Positions 41,210 through 49,954 of a stretch of 64,000 nucleotides of DNA are shown here, one piece after another. Position numbers and translations under genes: made by a program. Where the stretch lies: the NCBI RefSeq assembly GCF_000428525.1, contig NZ_AUAC01000004.1, positions 124,001-188,000 of the forward strand, given 5' to 3'. How positions within the stretch are numbered: the stretch's first letter is position 1; every line of letters starts with the position of its first letter. The stretch is from Hellea balneolensis DSM 19091 (GTDB lineage: Bacteria; Pseudomonadota; Alphaproteobacteria; Caulobacterales; Maricaulaceae). The notes under the pieces are model-generated. The model had not been told where the DNA came from. It saw nothing but the letters and a program-made list of their open reading frames with translations, and searched no databases.

Positions 41210-42205
41210 GTGATCTCTAACCCTTGCATATCTGTCATCATCGTCAATTATAATGGCGGTGAGTGGCTGACGCGCTGCGTTCAATCCGTGGCAGATCAGA
41301 GCCTTACCGATTTTGAGTGTTTCATTGTCGATAATGGGTCAACTGACGGCTCCATTGCGGCCCTACCAAAGCTTGATGAACGCTTCACGATTATGGAGCT
41401 TGGCGAAAATACCGGCTTTGCAAAGGGCAATAATATCGCCGCGCGGCAGGCTAAAGGTGAGTGGCTCGCCCTGCTCAACCCCGATGCCTTTGCGCGGGTT
41501 GATTGGCTCGAAAAACTTATGGGCGCCACAAATCTCACCCCAAATGTGACGATGGTCGGAAGCACACAATATATGGCGCTCGAGCCTGACATCTATGACG
41601 GCGTCGGGGACTTTTATCATGCGGCAGGGTTAGCGTGGCGCGGCAAGCACGGTCATAGTGCAGCAGGGCACAGCCCCAAAACCGCAGAGGTCTTTGGCCC
41701 TTGCGCCGCTGCGGCTCTGTATCACCGCGAGACCTTTGAGCGCCTTGGTGGATTTGATGAACGGTTTTTTTGTTATCACGAGGACGTTGATATCGCTTTC
41801 CGGTTCAGACTTGCGGGCGGGGTTTGCGTCCAAAAAGCAGATGCCATCGTTGATCATGTCAGTAGCGGCATTTCTGGCAAAGCCTCCCCCTTCGCGGTCT
41901 ATCACGGCACGCGCAATCGCATCTGGACATTTGTGAAATGCATGCCTCTTCTTGGCCTGCTCGTATTTGGCCCTGCCCACATTGCGCTAAACCTCGCCTT
42001 TATGACTTGGTCGCTTTTTCGCAAGGGCCGCGCAAAGCCCACATGGCGCGGCGTAAGAGACGGCATAAAAGGTATCCCTATCATGTGGACGGCCCGCAAA
42101 AATCTAGAACGTAAAGTCGGTCTGGGCTCTCTCCTGCATGTCATGACCTTAAACCCGCTAAAATTCCTAAATCGCGGCGATGGATCTGTACCCATCCGTA
42201 AATAA
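41210..42205 (+). CDS. Family 2 glycosyltransferase (rhamnosyl/galactosyl-transferase type)
   Basis: 331 residues starting at a GTG (MISNPCISVIIVNYNGG); no ATG fits. The GT-A domain shows VNYNGGEWLTRCVQS, DNGSTDGS, the metal site LNPDAF and the acceptor-side GFDERFFCYHEDVDIAFR, all typical of WbbL-like sugar transferases for O-antigen or capsule. A hydrophobic segment near 245-265 may touch the membrane. No clear ribosome site is visible. Followed by phosphomannomutase, which makes sugar phosphates for the same kind of pathway. Confidence 0.9.
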   Translation: MISNPCISVIIVNYNGGEWLTRCVQSVADQSLTDFECFIVDNGSTDGSIAALPKLDERFTIMELGENTGFAKGNNIAARQAKGEWLALLNPDAFARVDWLEKLMGATNLTPNVTMVGSTQYMALEPDIYDGVGDFYHAAGLAWRGKHGHSAAGHSPKTAEVFGPCAAAALYHRETFERLGGFDERFFCYHEDVDIAFRFRLAGGVCVQKADAIVDHVSSGISGKASPFAVYHGTRNRIWTFVKCMPLLGLLVFGPAHIALNLAFMTWSLFRKGRAKPTWRGVRDGIKGIPIMWTARKNLERKVGLGSLLHVMTLNPLKFLNRGDGSVPIRK

Positions 42206-42206
42206 G

Positions 42207-42226
42207 AATGTTCGAAATCGAACATT
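42207..42226 (+). terminator. Inverted repeat after the glycosyltransferase gene
   Basis: AATGTTCG, loop AAAT, CGAACATT, then TT, two bases after the stop. A weak terminator or an operator; it lacks a long T run. Confidence 0.4.
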
Positions 42227-42280
42227 TACTGTTATAAATCCTTAAACCTTATGCTATAGGCCACGCGTTCAAGATATAGG

Positions 42281-43813
42281 ATGATCCCAATGACAAACCG
42301 CACCCCTAAACCTGCTCTTTCTCCGAACACGATTGAGTTTGAAACCCAAGCGCTCGTGAAGCCTACAGGCTTTAGAGAATATGATGCACGTTGGTATTTT
42401 GGTCTGCCCGGTGATGAAAAACCGTCTGAGCTGAACCTATACGGCGTTCAGGCCCTAGGCGAAGGACTCGGCATGCTCATGCATGAACGCGGCGTCCCGC
42501 CCAAAATGGCGGTCGGTCACGATTTTCGGCATTATTCTCTTGGTATTAAACAGGCGCTGATGCTCGGCCTCGTCAATGCTGGGGTTGAAGTTTTGGATAT
42601 CGGCCTTGCCCTTTCTCCAACAGCTTATTTCGCGCAATTCCATCTAGACTGCCCCGGCGTGGCCATGGTGACAGCGAGCCATAATACCAATGGCTGGACA
42701 GGCGTAAAAATGGGCATTGAGCCGCCGCTCACATTTGGCCCTGATGAAATGGCACGCCTGAAAGAGATTGTGCTGAACGCCGAAAGTGAGCACAAACCCG
42801 GTGGGTCGTACCGCTATGTCGAAGGCGTGCGCCAAGCCTTTATTGATGACCTCGTTGAGGGCGTTCAGCTGAAAAATAAAATCAAAGTTGTCGCCGCTTG
42901 CGGGAACGGTACAGCAGGCGCTTTCGCCGAAGAGGTCCTCACGCGCATTGGAGCTGAAGTTGTCGCCGTAGAATGTGAGCTGGATTACAGCTTCCCCAAT
43001 TACAATCCCAACCCCGAAGATATGAAAATGCTTCACGCGATGGCCGATGCCTGTAAAAAGCATGGTGCAGACGTGGCCCTCGGTTTTGACGGTGACGGTG
43101 ATCGTTGCGGCGTGGTCGATAATGAAGGTGAGGAAATCTTTGCCGATAAGGTCGGCGTCATGCTCGCGCGTGACCTCTCGGAACTTTATCCCAATGCGCA
43201 ATTCGTAGCGGACGTAAAATCAACGGGTCTGTTTGTGACCGACCCTGTCCTGCTTAAAAATGGCGCCAAGACGGATTATTATAAAACAGGGCATAGCTAT
43301 ATTAAACGCCGCTCTAAGGAATTAAATGCGCTCGTCGGTTTTGAAAAATCTGGACATTATTTCTTTAACGCCCCTATCGGACGCGGCTATGATTGCGGCC
43401 TGACCAGCGCGATTGCCATCCTGCAAATGCTAGATCGTAACCCCGGAAAATCTATGGCTGACTTGCGCCGCGCGCTTCCGAAAACATGGGGCAGCCCAAC
43501 TATGTCGCCTTATTGCGCGGATGAAGAAAAATACGGCGTTGTTGACCGCATTATCGCAGATGTTCAAAAATCAGCTGATGCTGGCGAAACTATCCTTGGC
43601 CAGAAAATCGTTGATGTGAATACCGTCAATGGCGTGCGCATGACATTAGAAGACGGCACATGGGGCCTGATGCGGGCGAGCTCTAACACGCCAAACCTCG
43701 TCGTGGTTGTCGAAAGCCCTGCTTCCGAGGAAAACATGATTGGCATGTTCCGCGAGATTGAACGCCGCCTCGCCCAATATGACGAAATCGGCGAATTCGA
43801 TCAGAAGATTTAA
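42281..43813 (+). CDS. Phosphomannomutase / phosphoglucomutase
   Basis: 510-residue alpha-D-phosphohexomutase that interconverts hexose 6- and 1-phosphates for glycan and lipopolysaccharide precursors. The phosphoserine motif VTASHNTNGW, the magnesium loop FDGDGDRCG, the sugar loop GFEKSGHYFF and the C-terminal phosphate-binding RASSNTPNLVV are in order. About 50 residues longer than AlgC, as in the alphaproteobacterial group. The next gene starts within its stop codon (TAATG). Confidence 0.93.
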   Translation: MIPMTNRTPKPALSPNTIEFETQALVKPTGFREYDARWYFGLPGDEKPSELNLYGVQALGEGLGMLMHERGVPPKMAVGHDFRHYSLGIKQALMLGLVNAGVEVLDIGLALSPTAYFAQFHLDCPGVAMVTASHNTNGWTGVKMGIEPPLTFGPDEMARLKEIVLNAESEHKPGGSYRYVEGVRQAFIDDLVEGVQLKNKIKVVAACGNGTAGAFAEEVLTRIGAEVVAVECELDYSFPNYNPNPEDMKMLHAMADACKKHGADVALGFDGDGDRCGVVDNEGEEIFADKVGVMLARDLSELYPNAQFVADVKSTGLFVTDPVLLKNGAKTDYYKTGHSYIKRRSKELNALVGFEKSGHYFFNAPIGRGYDCGLTSAIAILQMLDRNPGKSMADLRRALPKTWGSPTMSPYCADEEKYGVVDRIIADVQKSADAGETILGQKIVDVNTVNGVRMTLEDGTWGLMRASSNTPNLVVVVESPASEENMIGMFREIERRLAQYDEIGEFDQKI

Positions 43814-44127
43814 TGACGCTAATTCCTATGCCGACGGAGTCTAGCGAAACCATCGCCCAATGGGGCAGCGAAACTTTCGGAAACGCTGCTTCCGTCAAAG
43901 CCTATGCTATTCGCGCCCAAGAAGAATTGGCAGAATTAATTGAGGCCATAGAGAGCGGAGATACGGACAAAGCCATCGCCAGTGAAGCCGCCGATATCAC
44001 CATCCTGTTACACCGCATAACAGGCACGCTTGGGCTAGAATTATATGACGCGGTAGACGAGAAGATGGCGGTGAATAAACGGCGGGAGTGGGTGCCGGAT
44101 GGGAGCGGCGTGGGGCGGCACCAATAA
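43813..44127 (+). CDS. MazG-like nucleotide pyrophosphohydrolase
   Basis: 104 residues. The all-alpha NTP-PPase metal motif is seen as EELAELIEAIES then EAADITILLHRI with the expected EExxE and ExxD spacing. Such small proteins remove non-canonical or excess (d)NTPs. Starts inside the stop codon of the phosphohexomutase gene, so it is translated with it. Short length is normal for the single-domain group. Confidence 0.85.
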   Translation: MTLIPMPTESSETIAQWGSETFGNAASVKAYAIRAQEELAELIEAIESGDTDKAIASEAADITILLHRITGTLGLELYDAVDEKMAVNKRREWVPDGSGVGRHQ

Positions 44128-44134
44128 TGATTAC

Positions 44135-45802
44135 CTAAATATATTCATTTAAAATAGTAGATTTAATTTTTTTACGAAACTTATTATCTTTTCCCAAAGC
44201 CAACCTACGAATTTGATTGTCTGTCAAATCATCTTGCCTCAATAAATTTAAGCGTACTTGTTGTGACGTATCTAAGATTAGGGTGTTGATAGCGTCGTCC
44301 GGCGTATTTTTATTTAATGCCACTAACTTTCTAACGCTTTCGTTCTTATCGTGCATTAAGTATCTAAGCGTCATTTCAGAAGTATTAGTGTTTCTCGCAA
44401 CACGTTGCCTAACAATTTTATCCTCATGTTGGCCGAGTTTATGTAAGAACTTTAAATCTGTCGCAGTATTTGATGCAAGAGACTGAAGGCATTTCAATTC
44501 TTGTTCCAGACAATAATATCTCTGTAATATATCCGGGTTCGTAGAACTTGAAATTAGAACCCTCTCTTTGCAAACCGAATCTTTCATAATTAGTTCGAAA
44601 ATATCGTTCTCCAAGTCAGGTCTCTCAAGCAATTTTATCTTACAAGAAATAGTTCCTTTTTGCGCTAGCTCCCTTAGAGTTTTCTCAGCTGTAGATGAGT
44701 TTTCAGCCAAATATTCGTGAATTTTATTAAATTCGCTCTTAACTAAAGAGGCTAATATGGGTTTAGGGGTTAAAGGGTTTTGAGCCTGTAAACGCTCAAG
44801 ATTAAATATTCTATTCTTTAGCGGACGACTAACCTGCTTATCTTCTATATGTTTGCGAAGAAGATTGGTAAGAAGCTCAATATCAACAGCCTCATTGGTC
44901 GCTAAAGCTCTAATCACCCAGATGCTCTTATCCCGACTAAGTGCTTTAAGTATTTTAAGGGGTGTCGAAGGATTTTTTGCAACGGCGCAGCGAACATGCT
45001 CTTCCTTATCTTTGGATAAGCGCCTTAGTAACTCAGTGTTTTCAGTTGGCTGCTTTGCAATACTCGCTCTAACATATAAATCAGTGTCATATGAAAAGGC
45101 TTCAGTCATATCCGCAGACAAATCTTGATGTTCAACAATATTTCGCCTCACCCAAGCCTCTTGGTCATTTGAAAGCGTTTTGAGTAAATCCGTACTCAAT
45201 TGAGGGTGTATAGCGACCTGCGAGCGTATATTCTCATCGTCATCTTTTGAAAAATGTGTGAGGGCTTTCACAATTTCCTTTGATTGTGAGAGCCTTTTGA
45301 AAACAGTCGACCTCACTTGCTTGTTAGAATCATTTGCCATTTCCCATAAATACTCGAAACTTATATTAGGGTTTCGTGCAAGATTTACGCGGATAATATC
45401 ATCGTTATGATGAACCAAACGCCCCAAAATATGCCCAGGAGCGGTGCTTTTAGAAGATAGGGCTCTGTCAATGTCTAAACATTCCTCAAAGCTTAATCCC
45501 TCTAACGTATCTGCATCCGTAGAATTATTTTCTACAACACCCGTTCTGACTTTTAGATCAGCATCAAATGATAATTTTTTTAATGTTTCGCGAGATGTAT
45601 TTTTATTTCTAGCAACAAGCCGACGTATTATATCATCACAATCATCAGCAAGCGCGTCTAAAGCTTCAGCTGTAGCATCTTTTCGTTGCGCGACTTTTAG
45701 CCGAATTTTTCTATCTTTGTTCTTTGCCAGCAAGACAAATAATTCCGGCTTTGCTTTAAGCTGCCGGAATAACAAAAGACTTTCGATGTCGAACAAAAAC
45801 AT
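44135..45802 (-). CDS. Leucine-rich-variant (LRV) repeat protein
   Basis: 555 residues from the ATG at 45802, built almost wholly from about 22 helical repeats of 23-24 residues with the pattern 'VRxxVAxNxxTsxexLxxLsxD'. This is the LRV or HEAT-like solenoid type seen in Azotobacter; the usual N-terminal iron-sulphur cysteine cluster is missing. Solenoids of this kind bind proteins, but no partner is visible. The gene is strikingly AT-rich compared with coq7 and the phosphohexomutase beside it, which suggests transfer from outside. It converges on the MazG-like gene with seven bases between. Confidence 0.8.
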   Translation of the reverse strand: MFLFDIESLLLFRQLKAKPELFVLLAKNKDRKIRLKVAQRKDATAEALDALADDCDDIIRRLVARNKNTSRETLKKLSFDADLKVRTGVVENNSTDADTLEGLSFEECLDIDRALSSKSTAPGHILGRLVHHNDDIIRVNLARNPNISFEYLWEMANDSNKQVRSTVFKRLSQSKEIVKALTHFSKDDDENIRSQVAIHPQLSTDLLKTLSNDQEAWVRRNIVEHQDLSADMTEAFSYDTDLYVRASIAKQPTENTELLRRLSKDKEEHVRCAVAKNPSTPLKILKALSRDKSIWVIRALATNEAVDIELLTNLLRKHIEDKQVSRPLKNRIFNLERLQAQNPLTPKPILASLVKSEFNKIHEYLAENSSTAEKTLRELAQKGTISCKIKLLERPDLENDIFELIMKDSVCKERVLISSSTNPDILQRYYCLEQELKCLQSLASNTATDLKFLHKLGQHEDKIVRQRVARNTNTSEMTLRYLMHDKNESVRKLVALNKNTPDDAINTLILDTSQQVRLNLLRQDDLTDNQIRRLALGKDNKFRKKIKSTILNEYI

Positions 45803-45893
45803 TGAACTCAACTAACATTGGCCACTTTCTACTACTAGAAGGAAAATAAATATAGAATCTTGCGCGGTGAAAAGACTTTGTCGCGAAGACCCC

Positions 45894-46451
45894 CTAAATC
45901 TTCTCAGTAATCTTTATCGCCGCGTGACAGCCTGCGGTGATCACTCTCGATAACAAACCATATCCCGGCGCGTCATGCGCGCCTTGTTCTACAGCTGTGT
46001 CGCGGTGGTGAAGCTCGTCTTCTCGGAACTCGGCGAAGGTGGCCGCGAGTTCGGGTTCATCCGCGGCGACTTCTTCGGCCTGCGCGCCGTAATGTTGTTC
46101 GATGACATTTTCGACGGCTTCAGTACAGGCATGGGCGGCTTTTTCGCCCATCAGGGCCGTCACAACACCGAGGCCATATCCCGCAACATTCCAGATGGGC
46201 GTCATAGCGGTGGGGCGGACATTGCGTTCGACCAAGAGTTTGTCAAAAGCATCGAGGTGCTTTTGCTCTTCGGCTTCCATTTCGGCGAGCTGCGCGGCGA
46301 TCTCGCGGGTCTTGGCACTGCGCCCAAAGACAGCTTGTTGGCCGCGGTAAATCGCGACGGCGCCATATTCCCCGGCATGGTCCACACGCAACATTTCCGC
46401 GATGCGCGGATTGGTTTTGTGTCCGGCAGGTTTCGGAGCGGTTTTAGACAT
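45894..46451 (-). CDS. coq7: Demethoxyubiquinone hydroxylase
   Basis: 185 residues, a diiron enzyme that hydroxylates the C6 position in ubiquinone synthesis under aerobic conditions at the inner membrane. The two iron-binding pairs are visible in RVDHAGEYGAVAIYRGQ / EMEAEEQKHLDAFD and in EAVENVIEQHYGAQ / FREDELHHRDTA. All six ligands appear present. It overlaps the end of dsbB by eight bases, an arrangement common in alphaproteobacteria. Confidence 0.95.
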   Translation of the reverse strand: MSKTAPKPAGHKTNPRIAEMLRVDHAGEYGAVAIYRGQQAVFGRSAKTREIAAQLAEMEAEEQKHLDAFDKLLVERNVRPTAMTPIWNVAGYGLGVVTALMGEKAAHACTEAVENVIEQHYGAQAEEVAADEPELAATFAEFREDELHHRDTAVEQGAHDAPGYGLLSRVITAGCHAAIKITEKI

Positions 46452-46977
46452 TCGCTTTTCCTTTCATTAGGAACAACATCACTCCGGCCCCGACGACCGA
46501 AATTATCCCGTTCCATGCGGCCATAGACAATCCCAGAAAATGCCAGAGCGGTTCGCTGCAGGCCGGGCCTTTGATTTCCTTGTCCAACCCGCCAAGCGGA
46601 TCATTAGGGTCAAAGGCCCCAAGCTCTCCGCCGCCTGTTACCGCGCAAAGCTGCGGTCCTTCCAGGATTTTAAATTCTACTAGGACATGCCAAAATGCGA
46701 TATAGGCGGAGCCCAAAAAGGCGAGCGCCAATAGGAGGCCAAAAAGCTTGGGCCCAAAAATCTTAGGAAAAGACGTCCAGCCCCATTGCAGCGCAATCGC
46801 AATCGCCGCGACGCCCAGAACAACCTTATGCGCATGGCGCTGCCAATAACACATCGTACATGGGGGATAGTCAAACCCATATTGAAAGATCCAGGCCCCG
46901 ACCAAAAGCCCGCCCGAAATCAAGAGCGCGAGCCAAGGCGCATGTTTAGCTGTCAGATATTTTGAAGCGTGGGTCAT
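46444..46977 (-). CDS. dsbB: Disulfide bond formation protein DsbB
   Basis: 177-residue inner-membrane protein with four transmembrane helices that reoxidises DsbA by passing electrons to quinone. The first active cysteine pair is C40-T-M-C43 in a PPCTMCYWQR segment and the second, more widely spaced, is LCAVTGG...GPACSEP in the second periplasmic loop. Overlaps coq7, which makes the ubiquinone it uses. No dsbA in the window. Confidence 0.92.
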   Translation of the reverse strand: MTHASKYLTAKHAPWLALLISGGLLVGAWIFQYGFDYPPCTMCYWQRHAHKVVLGVAAIAIALQWGWTSFPKIFGPKLFGLLLALAFLGSAYIAFWHVLVEFKILEGPQLCAVTGGGELGAFDPNDPLGGLDKEIKGPACSEPLWHFLGLSMAAWNGIISVVGAGVMLFLMKGKANV

Positions 46978-47095
46978 AACCTTTATATAAGCCCTCTCGT
47001 CTGTCCTGTCATGCGGCGGATTAAAGCAGGGGTGTTAGAATTTGGTAACCTTACCTTTTGAGAAATGCTTAGCGGGTCTGCCTTATTCTGCGCCC

Positions 47096-47308
47096 ATGTC
47101 CCGCTTGTCGAAATTTGCGCAAAACCGCTCTGCCCGTTTTATGCAGAAAAAACTGATACTGATCGGGGTTAAGCTAGGCCTAGCGGGATGCGGCGCCCTC
47201 GCCTATTATTTTCCAATATTTAGCGATGGAAATATCGCGGCAGACGGAGCACTTTATTTCATCATCATCGCAACAAGCGCATTTTTATGGTGGGAATTCT
47301 GCAGATAA
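47096..47308 (+). CDS. Small membrane protein of unknown function
   Basis: 70 residues from the ATG at 47096; an upstream TTG would add 18 unlikely residues. A basic N-terminus (MSRLSKFAQNRSARFMQKK) is followed by two hydrophobic helices at about 22-41 and 49-67. No known domain. It lies between dsbB (divergent) and the RodZ-like gene. Coding use is plausible but not proven. Confidence 0.5.
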   Translation: MSRLSKFAQNRSARFMQKKLILIGVKLGLAGCGALAYYFPIFSDGNIAADGALYFIIIATSAFLWWEFCR

Positions 47309-47413
47309 CAACTATTTGATTCGCCTGAGGCGATAATTGGCTTGAAATATTATTTCGTCTGTTGTTAACCATATGGCAGGGCGCATCCTGTAACGGGTAA
47401 TGAAATTTAGCTG

Positions 47414-48121
47414 TTGGATGTAATTGTGGTACTGGACATCAAACATATAGGAACAGAATTGCGAGATGCGCGGCAAGCCTTGGGCCTGTCTTATGCGGAT
47501 CTGTCTGATATGACGCGGATTAAGCCGCAATTTCTCGAAGCGATTGAATCGCTCTCCTCTGCAGACTTACCGTCCATTGGTTATGTCTTGGGCTATGTGC
47601 GTAGCTATGCCAAAGCGGTAGGCTTTGACGGAGCCTCGGCTGTCGCGCGCTATAAGGTGGATAGCCAAGTGCCTGAGAATTTGGGCATGCGCGACCGTCC
47701 GCATTTTGTACCGCAACGTAAAATTCGTCTGCCGCGCGGCTTTTTCTCAGCGGTGACTGTGCTCGCCGTCGCGGGGATGTTGACAGTCTGGTATGGCACG
47801 CAAACGGAAACCCGCGCAGCGATGCTGAACGGTCCCGACCTCACGCCAAGCGCAACCGAATCACAAACCGCCATTATTGACCCCAATATGCTCACGGTCA
47901 AAGCGCTCGCGCCAAGCTGGGTCCAGATCAAGGATGAGTCAGGCCGCGTGATTATTTCGCGTATTTTTGTGACGGGTGAAGTCTGGCAAACGCAGCGCGG
48001 GTCAGGCGCGTCAATCTCCGCCAGAGATGGCGGCGCGATTCAGCTTTACGTCGGCGAAGGTGATGCCGGACTGCTCGGGGAACGCGGCGTGGCGGTCTCT
48101 AACGTCCCGCTAGCCCAATAG
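47414..48121 (+). CDS. RodZ-like helix-turn-helix membrane protein
   Basis: 235 residues. An N-terminal helix-turn-helix (TELRDARQALGLSYADLSDMTRIKPQFLEAIE) with the RodZ-type PSIGYVLGYVRSYAKAVG segment, one transmembrane helix at about 108-125, and a C-terminal DUF4115-type beta domain (APSWVQIKDESGRVI...). RodZ links MreB to the membrane in cell-shape control; alphaproteobacterial copies stand before ispG as here. The start is a TTG at 47414 or a GTG 12 bases later. Confidence 0.83.
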   Translation: MDVIVVLDIKHIGTELRDARQALGLSYADLSDMTRIKPQFLEAIESLSSADLPSIGYVLGYVRSYAKAVGFDGASAVARYKVDSQVPENLGMRDRPHFVPQRKIRLPRGFFSAVTVLAVAGMLTVWYGTQTETRAAMLNGPDLTPSATESQTAIIDPNMLTVKALAPSWVQIKDESGRVIISRIFVTGEVWQTQRGSGASISARDGGAIQLYVGEGDAGLLGERGVAVSNVPLAQ

Positions 48122-48159
48122 CGGGCCGAATAAAGCGGCAATGCCGCTCGACTTATCCA

Positions 48160-48320
48160 TTCCAGCTTGATTGAAAATTGAGGACAAGCGCGAGGGCCAT
48201 CCGCCACTCCCACATAGCGTCAGAGTTTCCTCTGACAAATCGCAAGGCCCCACAACCTTACGCAAATCGCCGCTCAGCGCTTGTCTCTATTCGCTAAAGC
48301 CCCCACAAGCTTTAACTTGA
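48160..48320. ncRNA. Structured intergenic region before ispG (candidate RNA)
   Basis: A 9-bp closing stem GACAAGCGC (48183-48191) / GCGCTTGTC (48277-48285) encloses a perfect hairpin GTCAGAG-TTTC-CTCTGAC (48219-48236) and GGGCC/GGCCC. A further stem TAAAGC/GCTTTA follows at 48295-48314. The 430 bases between the RodZ-like gene and ispG contain no ORF worth calling. I do not recognise the family and cannot tell the strand. Confidence 0.4.
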
Positions 48321-48416
48321 AAACAATATAGCCATTTTGCCTGAACGCGAGCTGAACCCTTTGCCTAAAATCGGGTAACCTTAAAAATTGGTTTATTTTT
48401 CCCATTGGCTTAACCG

Positions 48417-48480
48417 TCCCGCTCCCCCACCCGACCACCTACAGAGTAACCTTATTGGGTGGTCGGGTGGGGGGGCGGGA
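48417..48480. repeat. Long GC-rich inverted repeat upstream of ispG
   Basis: Two 25-base arms matching at 23 positions (core CCCCCACCCGACCACC / GGTGGTCGGGTGGGGG) around a 14-base loop, 71 bases before the ispG ATG. It would fold into a very stable hairpin. No T run, so not a standard terminator. Confidence 0.7.
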
Positions 48481-48551
48481 TGGAACAGCTATAAAAATAT
48501 GCGCCATAATAACGTCTTTAAACATACACATTTCCGTGGCACTAAGCGCCA

Positions 48552-49694
48552 ATGACACAGCACACAGATATCTCCTCCATTCGCCCGTGGCGCCATATTG
48601 AGCGCCGCAAATGCCGCCAGATCATGGTCGGCAAAGTCCCTGTGGGCGGCGATGCGCCCATTGCTGTGCAGTCCATGACCAATACGGTCACTCACGACGT
48701 TGCCGCGACCATCGCCCAAATTCGCGATCTGGAAATTGCGGGCGCAGATATAGTCCGCGTCTCCGTCCCCGTTCCCGAGAGCGCCGAGGCGATGAAAGAG
48801 ATTTGCCATGAGGTCAATGTCCCCATCGTGGCCGATATCCATTTCCATTATAAGCGCGGCATAGAGGCGGCAGAAAATGGCGCGGCCTGCCTACGCATTA
48901 ATCCCGGCAACATTGGCGGCCAACACCGCGTGAGGGAAGTCGTGGCCGCCGCGCGAGATCATGGCTGCTCTATCCGCATTGGCGTGAATGGCGGGAGCCT
49001 TGAAAAAGAACTGCTCGAAAAATACGGAGAGCCCTGCCCCGACGCTATGGTCGAGAGCGCGCTGATGCATGCGCGAATGCTCGAGGATGAAAATTTCCAA
49101 GACTATAAAATATCGGTCAAAGCCAGCGACCCGTTCCTCACCGTCGCGGCCTATCACCAACTCGCAGACGCCACAGACGCGCCGCTCCATCTGGGCATCA
49201 CCGAAGCGGGCGGCCTGCGCATTGGCACCGTCAAATCCGCCATTGGTATGGGCAACCTCTTATGGGCAGGCATAGGCGACACGATACGTGTGTCATTATC
49301 CGCCGACCCCGTAGAAGAAATCAAAGTCGGCTTTGATATGCTTAAATCGCTGGGGCTTAGGACTCGCGGCGTCAACATCATCTCTTGCCCCTCCTGCGCG
49401 CGCCAAGGCTTTGACGTCATTAAAACCGTGCAGATATTAGAAGACCGCCTCGCCCATGTCACAGAGCCGATAAGTCTTTCTATTATCGGCTGCGTCGTAA
49501 ACGGCCCCGGCGAAGCCATGTTCACCGACATAGGCTTCACAGGCGGCAGCGCAGGCTACGGCATGATGTATTCCGCCGGGAAGAAAACGGGCAAGACGGA
49601 TAATGACGATATGGTTGAAGATATTGTCCGGCAAGTGGAGGCTCGGGCTGAGGTGTTGAAGGCTGAGCGGGATAAGGTTGAGGCGGCGGAGTGA
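48552..49694 (+). CDS. ispG: 4-hydroxy-3-methylbut-2-enyl diphosphate synthase (flavodoxin)
   Basis: 380 residues of the non-mevalonate isoprenoid pathway. [4Fe-4S] ligands are seen in [12 protein letters not shown] and [10 protein letters not shown]. The TIM-barrel half has VQSMTNT and VADIHFHYK. The two-domain bacterial form without the plant-type insert. It follows the RodZ-like gene, separated by an intergenic region rich in hairpins. Confidence 0.96.
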   Translation: MTQHTDISSIRPWRHIERRKCRQIMVGKVPVGGDAPIAVQSMTNTVTHDVAATIAQIRDLEIAGADIVRVSVPVPESAEAMKEICHEVNVPIVADIHFHYKRGIEAAENGAACLRINPGNIGGQHRVREVVAAARDHGCSIRIGVNGGSLEKELLEKYGEPCPDAMVESALMHARMLEDENFQDYKISVKASDPFLTVAAYHQLADATDAPLHLGITEAGGLRIGTVKSAIGMGNLLWAGIGDTIRVSLSADPVEEIKVGFDMLKSLGLRTRGVNIISCPSCARQGFDVIKTVQILEDRLAHVTEPISLSIIGCVVNGPGEAMFTDIGFTGGSAGYGMMYSAGKKTGKTDNDDMVEDIVRQVEARAEVLKAERDKVEAAE

Positions 49695-49718
49695 TTAAAA
49701 GCCGAGTGTTATAAAAAC

Positions 49719-49904
49719 TTACTCTGCTACCCACTTAAAGTTTACTCTCGGTGAGTCTTCGTTTTCTGACGGCACTGACTTTAGCTTCGGCAATGAGCTT
49801 AACCATTCATAATAAAGGTCATTCTGGCACTTGTGTATATCTTCTAGGTGGTCAGATAACATTTTAGCAAAATTAACTGTTACTTTGAGTTGTGCTTGAT
49901 TCAC
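49719..49904 (-). CDS. Small AT-rich ORF divergent from the dCTP deaminase gene
   Basis: 61 residues starting at GTG 49904 with an excellent AGGAG site seven bases upstream. The sequence (MNQAQLKVTVNFAKMLSDHL..., ending FKWVAE) is mostly one helix plus a short tail and matches nothing I know. Fifty bases separate it from the deaminase start on the other strand. It may be an antitoxin-like or regulatory partner, or unrelated; the good ribosome site is the main support. Confidence 0.5.
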   Translation of the reverse strand: MNQAQLKVTVNFAKMLSDHLEDIHKCQNDLYYEWLSSLPKLKSVPSENEDSPRVNFKWVAE

Positions 49905-49954
49905 TGTAAGCTCCTACGCGAGTCAATACATAATGCAAAGAGTTCAGTTAAGAA

